Counted from the stretch's first letter, positions 42,113 through 51,529 are shown. The stretch: 64,000 bases of DNA from 66-474 sp040255405 (GCA_040255405.1 JBDZUX010000009.1:13001-77000), one strand, 5' to 3'. Notes: generated by a model not told the origin, from the sequence alone. Translations and numbers: made by a program.

Positions 42113-43675
42113 ATGCGCGCACGCTGGTGGTTCCCGCTGCTGTCCGTGATCGCGACGCCGGTGGCGCTTGCCGCGCCGCCCGCGTCCGGGCCGGCCAACC
42201 TGCAGGCGCTGGACGGCTACGTACAGCAGGCCATGCACGACTGGCACGTGCCGGGTCTGTCTGTTGCGATCGTGCAAAACGGCAAGGTCGTGCTGGCGCG
42301 CGGTTACGGCGTCCGCGAACTCGGCAAGTCCGAAAAGGTCGACGCGGACACGCTGTTCGACATCGGCTCCAATTCCAAGGCATTCACCGTCGCGGCCCTG
42401 GGCACCCTGGTTTCCGCGGGCAAGCTTCAGTGGAACACGCCGGTCGTCGACGAACTCGAAGATTTCAAACTGGAAAGCCCGTACGTCAACCGGAACGCCA
42501 CCTTGCGCGACCTGCTGACGCACCGGACCGGTTACTGCGACCCGGGCGCCGCGTGGTACACCAGCGACGCGTCCGACATCGTGCGGCGCGTGCGGTTCCA
42601 GAAACCCGAATACGGCTTCCGCACCACGTTCTGCTACAACAACGTCCAGTACCTTGCCGCCAGCCGCTTCATTCCGGCCATCACGGGCAAGGGCTGGAAC
42701 GATTACGTCGCCGCGCATCTCTTCCGGCCGCTCGGCATGGATCGCACGGTGAGCACCGAAGCCGGCGTCACAGCGGCAAACAACGTCGCCGCCCCGCACG
42801 CAATGCTCGACGGCAAGACCGGGGTGATGCACCGTTACTGGCCGCACAACATGGACGTATTTGCCGCGGTGGGCGGCATCTGGTCCAGTGCCAACGACAT
42901 GGCCCGTTGGATGCAGATGCTGCTGGCCGATGGCGAGTACGACGGCAGGACGGTGCTGGATCCGAACGTCGTCGACGCGATGATGACGCCACGGATGCTG
43001 ATCCAATCCGGCACCGGCGTCGGCGACGAAATCCGCGCGTGGATGCCGGATGGCACGTTTTACACCTATGGTCTGGGCCTGTTCGTGCAGGACGACCATG
43101 GCCACAAGATCGCGTGGCACGCCGGCGACATCGACGGCATGGCCTCGGCGATGGTGCTGGTGCCGGACGCGCAACTCGGCATCACGGTGATGGAGAACAT
43201 GGACCACGCGGACGCACGTTTCGCGATCGTCGCACGCGTGCTGCAGACGATGCTTGATCTGCCACGACACGACCTTGAACCCGCGCTGCTCGCCGCAGTA
43301 CACAAAAACGAGGCCAAAGGCGCGGCGATGGACAAGCGGCTCGCTGCGACGCGCGTGCCGGGCAGCAAACCGCCACTGCCGCTGGCCGATTACGCGGGCA
43401 CCTACGTGGATCACCTCGACGGCAAGGCGCACGTTGCAATGGAATACGGCCACCTCGTGCTGCGCCTCGGCAACCCCGATTTCACGGGCGATCTCGAGCC
43501 GTGGCACGACAACACGTTCCGCGTGGCTTGGCGCTACAAGTTCTATGGTGAGGCTTACGCCACCTTCGACATCGACGCGCTGAAGCAGCCATCGCGCGTG
43601 ACACTGGCCGGCATGTCGCTGCACTTCGAACGGGCGAGGCCCACGGCTGCCCCGTCTCGCGCCGTCTCGAAATAA
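42113..43675 (+). CDS. Exported beta-lactamase-fold serine hydrolase
   Basis: This 520-residue protein has the class C beta-lactamase/penicillin-binding fold found in D-aminopeptidases, esterases and AmpC. A signal peptide ends near ALA|APP. The catalytic SxxK is SNSK in IGSNSKAFTVAALG, and the Tyr motif is YNN in FCYNNVQYLAA; HAGDIDGMAS is the third-motif region, with His replacing the usual Lys as in many esterase-like members. A C-terminal DUF3471-like domain (about 400-510) follows. GGGGGAA precedes the ATG at 42113. An antibiotic-resistance role is unlikely; the substrate is unknown. A terminator-like hairpin lies about 85 bp downstream. Confidence 0.88.
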   Translation: MRARWWFPLLSVIATPVALAAPPASGPANLQALDGYVQQAMHDWHVPGLSVAIVQNGKVVLARGYGVRELGKSEKVDADTLFDIGSNSKAFTVAALGTLVSAGKLQWNTPVVDELEDFKLESPYVNRNATLRDLLTHRTGYCDPGAAWYTSDASDIVRRVRFQKPEYGFRTTFCYNNVQYLAASRFIPAITGKGWNDYVAAHLFRPLGMDRTVSTEAGVTAANNVAAPHAMLDGKTGVMHRYWPHNMDVFAAVGGIWSSANDMARWMQMLLADGEYDGRTVLDPNVVDAMMTPRMLIQSGTGVGDEIRAWMPDGTFYTYGLGLFVQDDHGHKIAWHAGDIDGMASAMVLVPDAQLGITVMENMDHADARFAIVARVLQTMLDLPRHDLEPALLAAVHKNEAKGAAMDKRLAATRVPGSKPPLPLADYAGTYVDHLDGKAHVAMEYGHLVLRLGNPDFTGDLEPWHDNTFRVAWRYKFYGEAYATFDIDALKQPSRVTLAGMSLHFERARPTAAPSRAVSK

Positions 43676-43758
43676 GCGCAGCGCCTGCCGCCACGCGGTC
43701 GGCGCCGGGCTCGCGTCGGGGTGACCGCGGACATCGAAGACTCCGGCTGAACACCCGG

Positions 43759-43777
43759 ACCGGCAAACGCCGGTTTT
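43759..43777 (+). terminator. Rho-independent terminator candidate after the serine hydrolase gene
   Basis: ACCGGC-AAAC-GCCGGT forms a 6-bp stem with a 4-base loop and is followed directly by TTT. It lies 84 bp beyond the serine hydrolase stop and before the CBS gene. Confidence 0.55.
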
Positions 43778-43852
43778 GCGCCGCTTTCATGCCGCCGAAA
43801 CACACGGGGTGCTTTCATGAACCACCGTTTCCGCAACGTGCAAGGAGTAGCC

Positions 43853-44278
43853 ATGAACATCAAGGACGTCATGACATGGAACCCCGTCTGCCGTCCGCCC
43901 AATGCGACGCTACAAGACGTGGCGCAACTGATGCGCGACCAGGACATCGGCGAAGTGCCGGTCATGGCAGTGGATGGCGCGAGGAAATTGCTGGGCGTGG
44001 TCACCGATCGCGACATCGTGGTGCGTGCGGTCGCGGCCGGTCGCGACATCGCTGCGGTGCGCGCCACGGACTGCATGACCGCGCCCGCGGTGACGTGCAA
44101 CGAGAGCGACACGCTGGAAGATTGCGCGCAAGCGATGGCGTCGCACCGCATCCGCCGCATGCCCATTGTGGACGCAAGCGGCGAGTTGCGTGGCATCGTG
44201 GCGCAAGCCGATTTGCAGGCCACCGATGCCCGATCGCTCAAGGAACAGATGGCCGATCGGGTTTCCACGCCGCATTGA
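43853..44278 (+). CDS. Two-CBS-domain protein
   Basis: CBS pairs bind adenosyl nucleotides such as AMP, ATP or SAM and act as energy-state sensors. This 141-residue protein starts MNIKDVMTWNPVCRPPNATL, with AAGGAG five bases before the ATG. It consists almost entirely of two CBS motifs (about 8-64 and 72-128); GVVTDRDIVVRAVA and GIVAQADLQ are the typical ligand loops. There is no catalytic partner domain. It is a stand-alone regulator of unknown target, flanked by a terminator upstream and a repeat downstream, so it is likely monocistronic. Confidence 0.88.
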   Translation: MNIKDVMTWNPVCRPPNATLQDVAQLMRDQDIGEVPVMAVDGARKLLGVVTDRDIVVRAVAAGRDIAAVRATDCMTAPAVTCNESDTLEDCAQAMASHRIRRMPIVDASGELRGIVAQADLQATDARSLKEQMADRVSTPH

Positions 44279-44353
44279 TTCGGGCTCGGGACGCGGCCCC
44301 GAGACGACAAGCTCGAGGGCTTCGGCCGGCAAATCAAACTGCAGGCTCAACCC

Positions 44354-44475
44354 TTGTTGTCATTCCGGACGCGCGCCGCGCGATCCGGAATCGGTTGCGG
44401 GCAGATCGACATCGGCTGCTCCCACCGATACCGGGTTCGGCCTGCCATGAAGCGCCGCCCGCCCCGGAATACAAG
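44354..44475. repeat. Diverged inverted-repeat element related to 14163-14279
   Basis: The left end CTTGTTGTCATTCCGG and the right end CCGGAATACAAG are imperfect inverted copies, and the whole is about 120 bp, like the element between asd and aroC. An internal GCGCGCCGCGCG palindrome and ATTCCGG/CCGGAAT pairs are seen. It lies in the gap between the CBS and dehydratase genes. Confidence 0.5.
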
Positions 44476-44616
44476 CCGGGAGGTGTTTCGTCCGCCGGTG
44501 AAGCCGGAATTCGACCTTCGGAACCCAAGCCTCAGCATATTGGTTCATTCCATTGCCGACGGCCAATCACCGCGCCGCAACTTTCTTCCATCAACCCGGT
44601 CCGCTACAGTGCCGCG

Positions 44617-45600
44617 ATGGCCGATTTCCCTTCCATCGCGGACATCCGCGCCGCGCGCGAGCGCCTGGGTGAACGCGTGCGCGAGACACCGGCGTGGCCG
44701 TGGCGCGGCCAGGCCGTCGAACGCGCGGCCGGCGCCCACACGCAAGCGTTCCTGAAACTGGAACTGCTGCAGTACACCGGAACCTTCAAGGCGCGCGGCG
44801 CATTGTTGAATGCGCTGGCGCTGACGGACGAACAAAAGCAACGCGGCGTCACCGCCGTCAGCGCCGGCAACCACGCCATCGCCGTCGCGTTCGCGGCGCG
44901 CAGCGTCGGCACCACCGCGAAGGTGGTGATGCCGAAAACCGCAAATCCCGCACGGGTGGCGCTGTGCCGCGCTTACAGCGCACAGGTTGTGCTGACCGAC
45001 GACGTCTATGCGGCATTCACCGAAGTCGAACGCATCCAGCACGACGAAGGCCGCACGTTCATCCACCCCTTCGAAGGCGAGCGGACGGTGCTCGGCACCG
45101 CGACCGTCGGCCTCGAACTCTGCAATCAAGTCGACGACCTCGACGCGGTGATCGTACCGGTCGGCGGCGGCGGGCTGATCGCGGGCGTCGCCTGCGCGGT
45201 CAAGCAGATGCAACCGCATTGCAAGGTGTACGGGGTGGAACCCGAAGGCGCGGACAGCATGTCGCGGAGCTTCAAAACCAGGTCGCCGCAGAAACTCGAA
45301 CGCGTCGCGACGATCGCGGACAGCCTCGCCGCGCCCTACGCCCTGCCCTACAGTTTCGGCGTGGCGCGCCGTTTCGTCGACGAAATCGTGACCATCCCCG
45401 ATGAGGCGATGCAGCACGCGATGGGCCTGTTGTTCGCGGACATGAAACTGGCGGTGGAGCCCGCCGGCGCCGCCGCGACCGCCGCATTGTGCGGACCGCT
45501 GCGCAGGACCCTGGACGGGAAACGCGTCGGCTTGATCGTGTGCGGCACCAATATCGATCTCGCGACGTTCACGCGGCAGGCGATCGCGTACTCGCCGTAA
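44617..45600 (+). CDS. PLP-dependent threonine/serine dehydratase-like enzyme
   Basis: This 327-residue protein is a fold-type II PLP enzyme of the threonine dehydratase/serine racemase group. The PLP lysine is in GTFKARGALLNAL, the phosphate-binding loop is VGGGGLIAGVA, and SAGNHAIAVAFAA is the substrate loop. It lacks the C-terminal ACT regulatory domain of biosynthetic IlvA and is therefore more like the catabolic or serine-racemase type. ATG at 44617 gives MADFPSIADIRAARERL; the upstream open frame covers the CBS gene and is spurious. The substrate (L-Thr, L-Ser or hydroxy-amino acids) cannot be decided. Confidence 0.87.
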   Translation: MADFPSIADIRAARERLGERVRETPAWPWRGQAVERAAGAHTQAFLKLELLQYTGTFKARGALLNALALTDEQKQRGVTAVSAGNHAIAVAFAARSVGTTAKVVMPKTANPARVALCRAYSAQVVLTDDVYAAFTEVERIQHDEGRTFIHPFEGERTVLGTATVGLELCNQVDDLDAVIVPVGGGGLIAGVACAVKQMQPHCKVYGVEPEGADSMSRSFKTRSPQKLERVATIADSLAAPYALPYSFGVARRFVDEIVTIPDEAMQHAMGLLFADMKLAVEPAGAAATAALCGPLRRTLDGKRVGLIVCGTNIDLATFTRQAIAYSP

Positions 45601-45708
45601 ATCCCGCTGCTTGCCCGACGAGGAAACCGGACCATGCACACTGCGACGACCAGGCTGTTCGCGCGCACCGCGCATCGCCAGGCCGGTTGACGGCACGATG
45701 ACCTGGCG

Positions 45709-46032
45709 CTACTGGTTGAAGCGGTTCGTGCTCGCGCGGGTGATCGCCGGCGTCGTACTGTTCGTCGCGCAATGGCTGAAGGGCGGCGCCGCGAGCGATG
45801 CCGCGGGGTTCGCGACGTTTTGTGGGACGGCGTGTCCGCGGGCATTTTCACTGCCAATGCGGGCCACCACTTCGATCACGGCACAGACGTAGGCAAGGAC
45901 CGTTCGCCCCGGCAGGTGCGCCGGAACGTTTTGCCACACCAGCGCGAAATCGCCGTTGACGAATCCCGTGATGCCAAGCGCGGTCATCGCGGCGGCGAAC
46001 AACAAGCGGCCGGGTTGCACGGTGCTGTTCAC
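45709..46032 (-). pseudogene. Truncated paralogue of the adjacent DoxX-like gene
   Basis: A GTG start at 46032 with GAGGTGA just upstream opens VNSTVQPGRLLFAAAMTALG, followed by GFVNGDFALVWQNVPAHLPG and LAYVCAVIEVVARIG. These align with AVFALTMIGVGILGLVRGDF and VQIWQPVPQAWPAREALVYL of the intact neighbour at 46203-47006. Similarity is lost after about 55 residues and the frame then runs through sequence lacking the remaining membrane segments. The rest of the gene has been deleted or replaced, so it is a remnant of a tandem duplication. Confidence 0.7.
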
Positions 46033-46202
46033 TTCGTCACCTCTACGGCGGCGGCTCCTGCGCCCGGGACGGACCGGCGAGCGGGAATTTACGCCGAACC
46101 GGTACGCATGGGGTTGCAGAAGTTGCGGATCGATCCCGGTTTTGCTCAAAGGGCGCCCGTCACCGCGTCACGGCATCCTTCCGCGCGCTGCCATCCGGCT
46201 TG

Positions 46203-47006
46203 CTAGGTAGACGCGACGCGAACTTGCGCACCCGCAACCATCCACCGTGTGCCACGATACGAGTCGGCCACCACCCACGCCGCGGCGGTGAGCACCCATG
46301 AGACGATGAACTCGCCCCACTGCGCGGCAGTGATCGTGCCCGCGAGCACCAGCGGCGGCCACACCAAAACCGTGAACAGCCCCATCTGCAATGCCGAGAA
46401 CAAGGCTGCCGGCCTTGCACCGATGCCGACAAGCATGGCCAGCCCCGCCGCCAGATAGGCACCGCCGGTGAAATACGCCCAGCCCGCGGGCCATGGCAAC
46501 CAGCTCGGTACCAGCGGGGCAGTGAACTGAAGATAGAAAAAGTGCGACAGGCCAAAGGCGATCAGCGCCAGGGCATACAGCACCCGCGCGCATCGCAATC
46601 CATTTTCGCCACTGAAGAAGCCGAGATGCTTCCGGTCCCAGTCCGACGCCAGGCGCACCAGCAGTGTCCACGCGGCCGCCACGATCACCGCATTTTCGCC
46701 GTTGCTCTGGTACGACACTTCGGTAGTCGGGGCCAGAAAAATGAAACGCACCTTGACCAGCAGCATCCAGACCAGCAGGTAGAAGAACAGCACGCGCGCC
46801 GCGGGCGCGGCGGTGCGGGGCCACAACAATCCCGCGCCGCATCCGAGGGAAACCGCGGCGCATAGATACACCAGCGCTTCGCGCGCCGGCCATGCCTGCG
46901 GCACCGGCTGCCAGATCTGCACGAAGTCGCCACGCACCAGGCCCAGGATTCCAACCCCGATCATGGTCAGCGCAAACACTGCCTGCCCGACGCCTGCGAC
47001 TCGCAT
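46203..47006 (-). CDS. DoxX-like multi-pass membrane protein
   Basis: This 267-residue inner-membrane protein has about seven predicted helices and resembles DoxX-like proteins. GGGAGAA lies five bases before the ATG, giving MRVAGVGQAVFALTMIGVG. Helices include GLVRGDFVQIWQPVP (a charged loop between helices 1 and 2), ARVLFFYLLVWMLLVKV, and a repeated pattern near 170-190 (RVLYALALIAFGLSHFFYLQ), suggesting internal duplication of a four-helix unit. No catalytic residues are evident. A truncated paralogue follows 170 bp downstream on the same strand. The function is unknown. Confidence 0.75.
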   Translation of the reverse strand: MRVAGVGQAVFALTMIGVGILGLVRGDFVQIWQPVPQAWPAREALVYLCAAVSLGCGAGLLWPRTAAPAARVLFFYLLVWMLLVKVRFIFLAPTTEVSYQSNGENAVIVAAAWTLLVRLASDWDRKHLGFFSGENGLRCARVLYALALIAFGLSHFFYLQFTAPLVPSWLPWPAGWAYFTGGAYLAAGLAMLVGIGARPAALFSALQMGLFTVLVWPPLVLAGTITAAQWGEFIVSWVLTAAAWVVADSYRGTRWMVAGAQVRVAST

Positions 47007-47374
47007 CGACGTTCTCCCGATCCGGCGCGCCGAGCGTAATCATCCCCCCATGGACCAACAATAGGCCAAAGGTACCGTGCAGCAAGCGTGCAGGCCCGGG
47101 GTTGCGCCGCGAATCCCGACGACAGCCGCTCGGCAACGGGCAAGATCCCGGCGGCGCGCCTGTGACACCATTGCGTGGCGATCCAGCACGATCGCGGCCA
47201 CGCCGCATCGATCAGCGCACGGGCGGCCAGCGCCCCGACAATGCCGGCCCTGCGCCGACCACTTCGCGTTCGATGTCATTCGAACAGCGGTGGGCAGTGG
47301 CGCAGCAATCCATTGCGCACCGTCCACCACGGATAACCGCCCTTCACCTCCATGGTTCAGAATCCACGGCGGCG
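47007..47374. other. Non-coding gap between DoxX-like gene and permease
   Basis: About 370 bp. Open frames here are antisense or out of frame continuations of the permease and DoxX genes. Apart from the promoter candidate at 47058-47085 I see nothing definite. Confidence 0.45.
47058..47085 (-). promoter_or_regulatory. Possible promoter of the DoxX-like gene
   Basis: On the minus strand TTGCTG (47085-47080) and TATTGT (47063-47058) are spaced by 16 bases, about 52 bases before the DoxX-like ATG. Both boxes are moderate matches. Confidence 0.35.
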
Positions 47375-48801
47375 TCAAGCGCCGCGGCTGCCTGTGCTCC
47401 CCGCAAGTTGCGACGACGGCACGCCGCTGCGCTCGCCCCAGTAGTAGACGGCCAGCGCCATGCCGGCGACCAGGACGGAATCCCATGGCCCTTCGATGAA
47501 GCGCGCGCCGCCGAACGTTCCGAGCCACGAGGCAATCAGCATCAACGCATAGAAGCCCATCAGCCACAGCGATGCGCGGACGTCGCGCGCAAGTTGATCG
47601 CGCTGCGTCGACCGCCGCGCAACATGGGCCACGTATACCGCGTACAGCACGACCTGCAATCCCAACAGCCACGACACCGTGCCCCAGCCGGACCAGTACA
47701 CGATCAGCGCCGCGACGATGAACGAGAGCGGACCCAGCACCGCGAAACCGCGCACGCGGAACGGGCGCGGCATGTCGGGCGCGGTGCGGCGCAACGCCGC
47801 GGTGGTGACGGGCGCGACGGCGTAGCTCAGCACCAGCGCAGCGGACACCACGTTGATCATCGCAGACCACGAGGGGAACGGCAGCGTCCAGAAGATCGAC
47901 AGCGCCAGCGTCAGCCACAGCGCGGGGCGCGGTATGCCGGATCGGGCATCGACGTTCGTGAACAACTTGAAGAAGGTGCCGCCGCGCGCCCAGCCGTACA
48001 CCACGCGCGGGGTCGCGTTCATGTAGATGTTGCCGCAGCCGCTGGGCGAAATGACGGCGTCGCACACCACCAGGAACGACAGCCATCCGATTCCGAGCGC
48101 GATCGCGATGTCGTGGAACGGCAGCGCGAACAGCTTGTCGATGCCCTTCCAGCCGTGCGCGACCATCGTGGCCGGTACGCTGCCGAGAAATGCGATCTGC
48201 AGCAGCAGGTAGATGCCCGTCGACAACACCACCGACAGGACCAGCGCGATCGGGATGTTGCGCTGCGGATTGCGCACTTCACCTGCCACCGAGACGATCG
48301 GCGTCAGGCCGAGATACGCGAAGATGATGCCACCGGCGGATATGGCGCCGGCAATGCCTGAGAATCCGAACGGCGCGAAACCGTGCGCGGTGAAGTTGCC
48401 TCCATGGAAGAACCACAACAGCACCACGATGACCGTCAGCGGTACCACGAACTTGAACACGCTGACGAGGTTGTTGGCGCGCGCGAAGGTCTTGACGCTG
48501 TAGTAATTCAGCAGGAAGAAAACCAGGAGCAGCGCAAGCTGCACCAGCCATCCGAGCGGCGTGGGCGACTGCGATCCCGCCTGCGTAAGTTGCGGGAACC
48601 AGGCCGACGCGTACTGGCGGCAGGCGGTCACCTCGATCGCGATCAGGCTGGAAAACGCGATCAGCGTAATCAGGCCCATCAAGAAGCCGAGCAGGGAGCC
48701 ATGCGAATACACCGGGTAGCGCACCACGCCACCCGAGTGCGGCAATGCGGCACCGAGTTCGCAATACACCAGGCCCAGGAGCAGCACCGCGGCGCCGCCG
48801 A
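47375..48801 (-). CDS. APC-superfamily amino-acid permease (5' end lost in gap)
   Basis: About 475 residues of an inner-membrane amino-acid transporter are visible, with about ten or eleven membrane helices. The visible start GGAAVLLLGLVYCELGAALP and HSGGVVRYPVYSHG correspond to helix 2-3 of APC permeases, so the first helix and start codon lie in the N gap. FAYLGLTPIVSVAGEVRNPQRNIP is the conserved APC helix 6-7 region with the typical GEVRNPQRNIP loop. It is similar in character to aspartate:proton symporter-type members, but the substrate is a guess. The amidohydrolase gene ends just beyond the gap on the same strand. Confidence 0.85.
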
Positions 48802-48901
48802 NNNNNNNNNNNNNNNNNNNNNNNNNNNNNNNNNNNNNNNNNNNNNNNNNNNNNNNNNNNNNNNNNNNNNNNNNNNNNNNNNNNNNNNNNNNNNNNNNNN
48901 N
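48802..48901. other. Assembly gap of 100 N
   Basis: A run of exactly 100 N, the conventional filler for a scaffold gap of unknown length. It removes the 5' end of the permease gene and may hide further genes. Confidence 1.
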
Positions 48902-48917
48902 ATCCCGGACGTGCCGA

Positions 48918-50273
48918 TCACTTCGATACCGCCGCTTGCGCCATCGGCTGCGCCGCCGGCGGCTGCTTGTAGATCACCCCGCCCTTCATCACGAACGGCA
49001 CGTGTTCGATCGCGGTGATGTCCTTCGTTGGATCGCCCTGCACCGCGATGATGTCGGCGTCGAGCCCGGGTTTCAGTTCACCAAACCGGTCCTGCTGGCG
49101 GAGGATCTTCGCGTCTACCGCGGTCGCGGCCAGCAGCGCCTGCGCGGGACGCATGCCGTCTTTCACCATCAGTTCCACTTCCTTGTAGTTGGTGCCGTGC
49201 TTGAATACGCCGACGTCGCTGCCGCAGCCGATGGTGACGCCAGCCTGCATCGCGAGCTTGAATGCGTTCTGCGAGGCTTTCATTTCGTCGTTGGGCGGAT
49301 CGCCCGGTTTCCAGTCATCGAAGTATTCGGCGTACGCGACGACCGCTTCCAACGTCGGCAGGTAGGCGACGTTGTGCTTGGCCATCATCTCGAACACTTC
49401 CCTGGTGCCGTTGAACCCGTGCTCGATGGTGTCCACACCCGCGAGGATCGAGCGGCGCATCCCTTCCGGCGTAGTCGAGTGCACCGATACCGGCAGGCCC
49501 AGCGAATGCGCGGCTTCCACGCCTGCGTTCAATTCTTCCTGGGTGAAGGTCGGCACCGAACCGTGCGATTTGCCGCAGTGGTAGTCGGCGTAGATCTTGA
49601 TCCAGTCCGCGCCGTGGCCGGCCTGGTCGCGCACCGCCGCGATCATCTCGGGTACGCCCGCGACGGGAATGCCGCCTTGCGGAATCGTCATGTCGGCGCG
49701 GAAACCCATCGGCCCGGGACCATAGCAATCCTTGGCCACCGTCGCGCGCGTGGCGACGAACAGGTGCGGGCCGGGAATCAGGCCATCATGGATCGCCTTC
49801 TGCACCTGCACGTCGGCATAACCCGCGCCTTCGGTGCCGAGATCGCGCAGCGTGGTGAATCCGGCCATCAGCGTGCCGCGCACGTGGTCGACCGCCTCGA
49901 TGGTGCGATAAGCCAGCGGTTCCTTCAGCACCTGGTCGTTCCATAGCGTCTCGTTGTACGGATGCAGGAAGATGTGCGAGTGTGCGTCGATCAGGCCCGG
50001 AAGCAGCGTGGTGCCGGGCAGGTCGATCACCTGTGCATTGGCGGGCACATTGAGGGAATCCCGCGGCCCGACCGCGGCGATCCTGTCACCCTCGACCAGC
50101 ACCACCCAGCCCGGGTGCGTGGCTTCGTTGCGCGCGTCGAATACCCGATCGGCGGCAAGCACATACACCCCCGTCTTGGCTTGCGGATCGGGCGTTGGCG
50201 CAGGCGGTGCAGCGCACGCCAGGATAGCGACCATCAGCGCGGTGAATGCGATCATGACTTTCCGCATGGACAT
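48918..50273 (-). CDS. Exported imidazolonepropionase-like amidohydrolase
   Basis: This 451-residue metal-dependent hydrolase starts MSMRKVMIAFTALM with GGAGGGG upstream. A lipobox-like ILAC lies near residue 20, so it is probably a lipoprotein. The amidohydrolase signature includes DAHSHIF (first metal His pair), a lysine in DWIKIYADYH, His in PVSVHSTTPEG and DTIEHGFNG, and Asp in IGCGSDVGVF. Members of this exported group hydrolyse dipeptides with proline or other cyclic amides. The permease gene downstream could import the amino-acid product, which is an inference from proximity. It is divergent from the cytochrome c gene. Confidence 0.88.
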   Translation of the reverse strand: MSMRKVMIAFTALMVAILACAAPPAPTPDPQAKTGVYVLAADRVFDARNEATHPGWVVLVEGDRIAAVGPRDSLNVPANAQVIDLPGTTLLPGLIDAHSHIFLHPYNETLWNDQVLKEPLAYRTIEAVDHVRGTLMAGFTTLRDLGTEGAGYADVQVQKAIHDGLIPGPHLFVATRATVAKDCYGPGPMGFRADMTIPQGGIPVAGVPEMIAAVRDQAGHGADWIKIYADYHCGKSHGSVPTFTQEELNAGVEAAHSLGLPVSVHSTTPEGMRRSILAGVDTIEHGFNGTREVFEMMAKHNVAYLPTLEAVVAYAEYFDDWKPGDPPNDEMKASQNAFKLAMQAGVTIGCGSDVGVFKHGTNYKEVELMVKDGMRPAQALLAATAVDAKILRQQDRFGELKPGLDADIIAVQGDPTKDITAIEHVPFVMKGGVIYKQPPAAQPMAQAAVSK

Positions 50274-50398
50274 GGCGCCCCTCCGCTCCGAACAAGACTC
50301 GGAGCCTACACCCGCGCCGCGACTTGCGCGAAGCGCGCGACCGGCCAATACTCGCCCGCGGTTGCACCCATTACCCCGCAACCTCAGGAGGGAAAGTC

Positions 50399-50905
50399 AT
50401 GATCAGGGCACTACTGACCATCGCGATCGGCGTCTTTCTGGCTGCACCGGCTTTCGCGAGCGGCACGCACGCGTCGAACAAATCGATCAAGCACGGCGAA
50501 TTCCTGGTGAATTACGGCGGCTGCCAGGACTGCCACACCCCCGGCTGGGCAGAGGCTGGTGGCCAGGCGCCAAAGGACGCGCTGCTGACCGGCGGCGGCA
50601 TGAACTTCCAGGGGCCGTGGGGCACCACCTACGCGCCCAACCTGCGGCTGCTCGTGCAGACGCTGACCGCGAAAGAATGGATCGCCAAGCTGCGGTCCCT
50701 GAAGGCACGTCCGGCCATGCCGTATTGGACGTTCCGCTACCTGTCGGACAAGGACCTCACCGACATGTACGCGTACATCCATGCGCTGGGACCGGCAGGC
50801 AAACCCGTGCACGACTGGGTGCCGCCCGGACAGGATGCGCCCGCGCCGTACCTGAAACTGGTGCTGCCGGCGCCGCCGGCGGTAGTGCACGCCGACGCAC
50901 ATTGA
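50399..50905 (+). CDS. Periplasmic monoheme cytochrome c
   Basis: This 168-residue protein starts MIRALLTIAIGVFLAAPAFA, a signal peptide, with AGGAGGG six bases before the ATG. It has one heme c site, CQDCH in GEFLVNYGGCQDCHTPG, and likely axial methionines in KARPAMPYWTFRYLSD. This resembles the cytochrome subunits that accompany alcohol or isoquinoline dehydrogenases, but no dehydrogenase gene is nearby. It is followed by a small membrane protein and is divergent from the amidohydrolase. Its electron partner is unknown. Confidence 0.88.
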   Translation: MIRALLTIAIGVFLAAPAFASGTHASNKSIKHGEFLVNYGGCQDCHTPGWAEAGGQAPKDALLTGGGMNFQGPWGTTYAPNLRLLVQTLTAKEWIAKLRSLKARPAMPYWTFRYLSDKDLTDMYAYIHALGPAGKPVHDWVPPGQDAPAPYLKLVLPAPPAVVHADAH

Positions 50906-51010
50906 CGCCGACCGGCGCCGCACACGCGGCGCCGATCGCGCCCACTCCGCGGGTTGTCTGGCCGGCGCGCGTGTCCGATACTTGCAGCCTTTCGCGCGAA
51001 GGGGCAAACC

Positions 51011-51529
51011 ATGACGGGTGATTGGTATGCAGGCGTGCGCGTGCTGCACGTCCTTTTTGCAGCATTCTGGGTGGGCTCGGCGGCGTTTCTGACCTTGTAC
51101 GTGACGCCGGCGATCCGCGCGACCGGACCGCAGGGTGCACCCGTGATGGCGGAATTGATGCGGCGGCGAATGGGCGCGTTCATCGGCGCGGCGGCGATGC
51201 TGACCGTGCTGTCGGGCCTGTGGATGTACTGGATCTTCACCCATGGCTTTGACAGTGCCATCGTGGCTCATGGCGCGGGGCTGGTCATCGGCATCGGCGG
51301 CTTGTGCGGGATTGCGGCGGCGGTGATCGGCGGCGCGGTGGTCGGCCGTGCGGCGGAGCGCGCCGGCGCGTTGTCGCGGCAGGTAGTGCACCTGCCGGAA
51401 GGCGAAGAACGCGAGGCGATCCTGCAATCCGTCGCGGCGCTGCAACGCCGCGTCGCGACGTCCAGCCGTTTTGCGGTGGTGCTGCTGGTGGCGGCGCTGG
51501 TCGCGATGACCATCGCGCACGCGCTGTAG
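51011..51529 (+). CDS. Four-helix membrane protein, family not identified
   Basis: This 172-residue protein has four predicted membrane segments (about 9-30, 50-75, 83-108 and 148-170). AAGGGG precedes the ATG at 51011. Motifs include VRVLHVLFAAFWVGSAAFLT, with a helix His and Trp-Val-Gly typical of CopD-like or DUF2269-like heme-binding membrane proteins, and VAHGAGLVIGIGG. It follows the cytochrome c gene by 105 bp and could be part of the same electron-transfer unit. That link is inferred from position and the helix histidines only. Confidence 0.65.
   Translation: MTGDWYAGVRVLHVLFAAFWVGSAAFLTLYVTPAIRATGPQGAPVMAELMRRRMGAFIGAAAMLTVLSGLWMYWIFTHGFDSAIVAHGAGLVIGIGGLCGIAAAVIGGAVVGRAAERAGALSRQVVHLPEGEEREAILQSVAALQRRVATSSRFAVVLLVAALVAMTIAHAL

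Noticed and set aside
39930..43624. Two minus-strand open frames of 663 and 688 codons over the peptidase and hydrolase genes
   Set aside because: Both are antisense to exported enzymes with signal peptides and catalytic motifs.
42113..43675. Antibiotic-resistance beta-lactamase
   Set aside because: The SxxK and YNN motifs are shared by many esterases and peptidases; the third motif is HAG rather than KTG and a DUF3471-like domain is attached.
47040..48086. 348-codon minus-strand frame overlapping the permease
   Set aside because: Out of frame with the permease and Arg-rich; the permease frame has the correct helices and motifs.
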